A DNA stretch of 64,000 nt from Candidatus Latescibacterota bacterium (GTDB taxonomy: Bacteria > Latescibacterota > UBA2968 > UBA8231), in NCBI GenBank assembly GCA_022826515.1, contig JAJDUT010000001.1:25928-89927 (forward strand). The letters are read 5' to 3'. The first letter of the stretch is position 1. Each line of letters starts with the position of its first letter. Shown here piece after piece: positions 60,853 through 64,000 of this stretch. The notes below the pieces were generated by a model. It was given only the letters and a program-made list of their open reading frames with translations, made no database searches and was not told where the DNA came from. The position numbers and the translations under genes are program-made.

Positions 60853-61716
60853 GTGGAATCATTGCTAGCAGCCAATCCTCGGTTGAGCCGCTTTGACCCC
60901 CTAGAGCGCATTCTGTGCTACGACGATTTCGACGCCGGACTAAACGGCTGGACCGGACTGATCGGCAATTACGAAGACTCACTCGACGCCATGCTGCCCG
61001 ATTACCAAGACTTGCGGCCTCCCATGTTGAGCAACCTGACGATGTGGGACACGGGCACGGCTGGCTCGATGGAAGGTACCTATGCTCTCAAGCTGGCCAC
61101 CCGCCCGCAGGCCGGCGGCCTTTCCGTAGGCATCAAGCGGCACACCTTTCGGGCGCTGGGCCAAGTGCAGTTGGAGTGCTATTTCGCGTTCAAACCCGAA
61201 GCGTCCGAACTCAAGTTAGGCGAAATGGACGTCCGCGCTTGGGGCGTGCTCTTCGACGTGCAGGACGGCCATCCCCAAGGGCGGCGCTGGATGCCCCACT
61301 TGCGCTACCTCAACGCCGAGGGCGGCCAACGGCGAGGACGCTGGCAGACCAAGCCCGCCACCCGGTCGGTGCAGCCCATTGGCGGCAGCGGCAAGACCGT
61401 ATCGCATTTCCACTTGGGGCCGGAGGGCTGGGAGGATGTGCCGGGCGAGCCGCAGCTTTTGTGCTACAACGAAATCGCCACCAAAATGAATTGGCACTAT
61501 CTGCGCATCGGCTTGGACCTCAAACGGCGGGCCTTCACCGGATTTCAGTGCAACGACCACACCTTCGGGCCGGAGGGAATGCACTGCATTGAACTGCCGG
61601 CCATGGCCAATTTGTGGTGTATGCTCAACGCGGCCTTTTGGGTCGAAGCCGACATGGATAAACGGGCCTTTCTCTACATCGACTCTGTGTTGTTATCCGG
61701 GGAGTTTGCACAATGA
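60853..61716 (+). CDS. Unknown protein, beta-rich, first of a coupled pair
   Basis: The product has 287 residues from a GTG at 60853, with GGAG a few bases before. It has no signal peptide. Motifs include RILCYDDFDAGLNGWTG, GSMEGTYALKLATRP, HFHLGPEGWEDVPG and a C-terminal FWVEADMDKRAFLYIDSVLLS, like a concanavalin-type beta sandwich or laminarinase-like fold, but I do not recognise a named family with certainty (it may be among the DUF6772-type proteins). It overlaps the next small gene by four bases (ATGA). Confidence 0.55.
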   Translation: MESLLAANPRLSRFDPLERILCYDDFDAGLNGWTGLIGNYEDSLDAMLPDYQDLRPPMLSNLTMWDTGTAGSMEGTYALKLATRPQAGGLSVGIKRHTFRALGQVQLECYFAFKPEASELKLGEMDVRAWGVLFDVQDGHPQGRRWMPHLRYLNAEGGQRRGRWQTKPATRSVQPIGGSGKTVSHFHLGPEGWEDVPGEPQLLCYNEIATKMNWHYLRIGLDLKRRAFTGFQCNDHTFGPEGMHCIELPAMANLWCMLNAAFWVEADMDKRAFLYIDSVLLSGEFAQ

Positions 61717-62054
61717 GTATGCGACAGAGCCACACCGCCGTCGTGGAACGCAATCAGCTCTGGGAGGGCGACTTTATCACCGAGCCGTACGAGGTCGGCT
61801 GGAGCCACGAAGCCATTTTCTTTGTGCGCATACTCCACGCTGAAGGAAGCCCTGAAATCGACGCGAAAGTGCAGATATCGCCCGACGGCATCCACTGGTG
61901 CGACGAAGGATCGCGTCTGAACTTCGTCGTACAGCACGCACTCGACAAGCCGTCCTTTGTGCGGGTGTCGCACTACGGCGGCTGGCTGCGCCTAGCCGGG
62001 ACGGTGAAAGACGGTCGCGTCTGGGCACTCGTCCATCTGGCGCTCAAGGCATGA
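61713..62054 (+). CDS. Unknown small protein coupled to 60853-61716
   Basis: The product has 113 residues, ATGA overlap with the previous gene. It has a beta pattern with HEAIFFVRILHAEGSPEIDAKVQISPDGIHW and a C-terminal GWLRLAGTVKDGRVWALVHLALK. The phrase SPDGIHWCDEG is like a sugar-binding or propeller blade. No family was recognised. The tight overlap suggests the two proteins work together, possibly in a complex on a glycan. Confidence 0.55.
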   Translation: MSMRQSHTAVVERNQLWEGDFITEPYEVGWSHEAIFFVRILHAEGSPEIDAKVQISPDGIHWCDEGSRLNFVVQHALDKPSFVRVSHYGGWLRLAGTVKDGRVWALVHLALKA

Positions 62055-62190
62055 GGCATGAGGCAGGGTCGTGGGACGAGCGCGGCATTTCTACCCAACA
62101 GTGTTGAAAGGAGCTTGTCTTCATTCGACAGCTTAACTTGACTTAAGAAAGTGCATGGATTCAGGCGACAACGCCGATAAGGACAATAGC

Positions 62191-63471
62191 ATGGCTAAGA
62201 TAGAAGGCTTGCGAATAAAAAATTTCAAGGTACTCAAGGACGTTACGCTGGGCCGCCTGTGGAACCAACCGAATAACCAACCGCTTGCTCCCATGATAGC
62301 GGTAATTGGCAAAAATGGCGTGGGAAAGAGTGCCCTATTCGATGCGTTCGGGTTCCTCGCCGACGCTCTGAAACTCGGTGTCGAGGAGGCATGCGACGCA
62401 CGCGAGCGTGGCGGGTTCGAGAAAATGCGAACGCAAGGAGAAACAGGCCCCATCAAGTTCGAGGTGTATTACAGACAATATGGAAACGCCCGACCTATTA
62501 CCTATGAGGTCGCCATTACGGCAGACAAGTTCGGGCGTCCTTATGTATCGGAAGAATGCCTCAGACAACGACGGAGAGGCCAAGGGAATACCCCACCATT
62601 CCATTTCCTTCTTCTTTTAGGAGGCTATGGCTTGGTGTGGAAGGGAAACCAAGCGGTTGGTCAAGTCGATGAAACAGCAGAAGGTTTCGATCTTTCCGAG
62701 TGGTTAAAATCAAAAAAAGAAGGGAGGGAATTCAAAGATGCCGAAGTCATCGAATTGGAAGACCGGCGCAAGCTCGGCATTGCTACGCTCGGTGCCTTGA
62801 AACAACACCCGCGAATTTCCGCTTTTCGCCGCTTCATCGAAGGATGGTATCTCAGTTACTTCACCCCCGATGCAGCCCGCAGCCTACCGCTAGCCGGCCC
62901 CCAAAGCCGTCTCAACATCCATGGCGATAACCTCGGCAACGTCGTGCAATTCATGGAGCGCGAACATCCACGGCGTTTTCAGGCTATGCTAAAGAAGATC
63001 GCCGAGAAAATTCCAGGCATACACAAGATCGACACGGAAAGAACCAATGACGGCCGGTTGCTGCTTAGGTTTAACGACAAAGGATTCCAAGAGCCGTTCT
63101 ATGCCCAGCAAGTGTCCGACGGGACGCTCAAGGTATTCGCTTACTTATTACTACTCGAAGACCCTAGCCCCCCTCCGTTCCTCTGCATTGAAGAACCGGA
63201 AAACGGCCTGTACCATAAACTCCTAGAGACCCTAGCCAACGAATTCCGCGAACACGCTAGGGCCCGTAGCGGTTCGCAAGTTTTTGTCACGACGCACCAG
63301 CCATACTTCGTCGATGCTTTAGAGCCGCAAGAAGTCTGGATTTTGGAAAAAGGCGAAGACGGCTTTTCGACGATTCGCCGGGCAAGCGACGATCCTATCG
63401 TGAACAACATGGTAGAGGAAGGGTTGCCGTTGGGCGGCCTCTGGTATAGCGACTATCTCGATGCGAGGTAA
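62191..63471 (+). CDS. AAA-type ATPase (AAA_15/AAA_21-like), first gene of a DUF4276 pair
   Basis: The product has 426 residues from the ATG at 62191 (AAGGA eight bases upstream). Walker A is GKNGVGKS at residues 40-47. A coiled insertion (about 150-215) precedes the ABC-like signature region (AQQVSDGTLKVFAYLLLL), and Walker B with the catalytic Glu pair is LCIEEPENGL. A D-loop/H-loop FVTTHQPYF follows. These SMC/OLD-like ATPases serve in anti-phage and nucleic-acid systems. The DUF4276-like gene starts four bases after its stop. Codon use is more AT-rich than in the metabolic genes. Confidence 0.8.
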   Translation: MAKIEGLRIKNFKVLKDVTLGRLWNQPNNQPLAPMIAVIGKNGVGKSALFDAFGFLADALKLGVEEACDARERGGFEKMRTQGETGPIKFEVYYRQYGNARPITYEVAITADKFGRPYVSEECLRQRRRGQGNTPPFHFLLLLGGYGLVWKGNQAVGQVDETAEGFDLSEWLKSKKEGREFKDAEVIELEDRRKLGIATLGALKQHPRISAFRRFIEGWYLSYFTPDAARSLPLAGPQSRLNIHGDNLGNVVQFMEREHPRRFQAMLKKIAEKIPGIHKIDTERTNDGRLLLRFNDKGFQEPFYAQQVSDGTLKVFAYLLLLEDPSPPPFLCIEEPENGLYHKLLETLANEFREHARARSGSQVFVTTHQPYFVDALEPQEVWILEKGEDGFSTIRRASDDPIVNNMVEEGLPLGGLWYSDYLDAR

Positions 63472-63475
63472 TTGG

Positions 63476-64000
63476 ATGCACTTTGAGGTACTCGTCGAAG
63501 ACCAATCCGGCAAAAAGGCACTCGACATTCTAATTCCAAAGATTATCGGTGATCAGCATTCGTTCGAGGTTCATGCTTATAAGGGAATCGGCCGTATCCC
63601 CAGAAACCTCAAGAGCAGTACCGATGCGAGCAAGCGCATTTTACTCGCCCAACTCCCCAAGCTGCTCAGGGGATATGGAAAGACATTTGCCGAATACCCT
63701 GCCAACTATCCAGCAGCGGTGATTGTGGTATGTGACTTAGATAACAAGTGTCTGAAAGAATTTCGCCAAGACCTCTTCAGCGTCCTAAATGCGTGCAATC
63801 CCGAACCGGAGACCCGGTTCTGCCTTGCCATAGAAGAAGGCGAAGCCTGGCTACTCGGCGACATTTGTATGTTGCCAAATCCGTTCAGAAGGGCCAATCT
63901 GAACGGTATGCGTGCGGGGCGCGTCGTCCGTCATTGGGTGAGCAGGCCCCTCGTGCCCGCTGCACCGTGCGGGAGTAAGACACCCCTCACGCTTAGTTGT
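63476..64000 (+). CDS. DUF4276-like Toprim-fold protein, 3'-truncated by the window or interrupted
   Basis: The product is 175 residues with no stop before the end of the window. It starts MHFEVLVEDQSGKKALDIL, then has VVCDLDNKCLKEF, resembling the Asp-x-Asp of Toprim nucleases, and FCLAIEEGEAWLLGD, typical of the DUF4276 group. It is probably the nuclease or effector partner of the ATPase. From about residue 147 (63912 onward) the reading frame becomes Arg/Pro-rich and unlike the family, and a GTGCG motif lies exactly there; an insertion is possible. Confidence 0.7.
   Translation, partial: MHFEVLVEDQSGKKALDILIPKIIGDQHSFEVHAYKGIGRIPRNLKSSTDASKRILLAQLPKLLRGYGKTFAEYPANYPAAVIVVCDLDNKCLKEFRQDLFSVLNACNPEPETRFCLAIEEGEAWLLGDICMLPNPFRRANLNGMRAGRVVRHWVSRPLVPAAPCGSKTPLTLSC

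Noticed and set aside
63748..63978. Alternative reading frame giving a 76-residue Arg-rich protein at the right end.
   Set aside because: It is a shadow of the DUF4276-like gene in another frame, with no ribosome site or motif.
1..64000. Search for tRNA, rRNA, CRISPR arrays, insertion sequences and prophage genes.
   Set aside because: None seen: no direct-repeat arrays with spacers, no transposase or integrase-like protein, no structural phage gene.

Overview
The window is about 64 kb of dense, mostly GC-rich bacterial DNA with no rRNA, tRNA, prophage, insertion sequence or CRISPR array that I can see. The largest gaps between genes are about 160 bases. Several traits point to an uncultured bacterium of the FCB-type candidate phyla (Latescibacterota- or Poribacteria-like): three FG-GAP/ASPIC-UnbV proteins, two phytanoyl-CoA dioxygenase-family proteins, many orphan sugar-acid enzymes, exported proteins with 'TPNGDGIND' plus FlgD-like C-terminal domains, and OPT/DUF6785-like membrane proteins. 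This placement is inference from gene content; no marker gene is present.

Layout. 1-3.6 kb: two large membrane proteins (DUF6785-like, cut by the window edge, and OPT-like). 3.7-4.6 kb: a PIN toxin behind two small antitoxin-like genes. 4.8-6.2 kb: a haem-motif lipoprotein coupled to an Ldh_2-family dehydrogenase. 6.4-12.6 kb: a sodium:solute symporter, a 59-residue membrane protein, an FG-GAP protein, a PhyH-family oxygenase and a second DUF6785-like protein. 12.6-22.7 kb: a surface-protein operon of three large paralogues with discoidin-like and FlgD-like domains, all ending in -VAY, then a probable outer-membrane barrel and a CBM9-like secreted protein. 22.8-28.1 kb: an overlapping envelope operon (lipoprotein, PpiC-type lipoprotein, TPR lipoprotein, membrane-fused spermidine-synthase-like protein). 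28.1-30.8 kb: a sugar cluster with two ureidoglycolate-lyase-like paralogues around a Gfo/Idh/MocA oxidoreductase, plus rhamnose mutarotase. 30.8-34.2 kb: a phosphodiesterase and a large FG-GAP gene interrupted by an in-frame TGA. 34.4-39.9 kb: single metabolic genes. 39.9-40.9 kb: a Panacea antitoxin with a candidate toxin. 41-45.1 kb: two GH127-like paralogues around a TIM-barrel protein. 45.2-49.7 kb: rhodanese, a Phd/VapC pair, a glycosidase-like protein, a nitrilase-family amidase and a HEPN-like pair. 49.9-55.2 kb: an FG-GAP lipoprotein, a DUF6883/DUF4926-like pair and a pentahaem TPR membrane protein. 55.3-58.4 kb: a mannonate dehydratase, atypical acetate kinase and hydrolase operon. 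58.5-62 kb: UppP, a HpcH/HpaI aldolase, a small secreted protein and two unknowns. 62.2-64 kb: an AAA ATPase plus DUF4276-like pair, cut by the window end.

Taken together, the genes suggest a heterotroph that takes up and breaks down sugar acids and plant- or algal-type glycans and displays large calcium-binding and adhesive proteins on its surface. Several toxin-antitoxin or defence modules, visibly lower in GC, are scattered between the metabolic islands. No transcription factor is encoded here. The observations I would follow first are the shared C-terminal tail on two unrelated secreted proteins, the in-frame TGA followed by a SECIS-like hairpin, the Panacea-linked toxin candidate, the atypical acetate kinase operon and the ATPase/DUF4276 pair.
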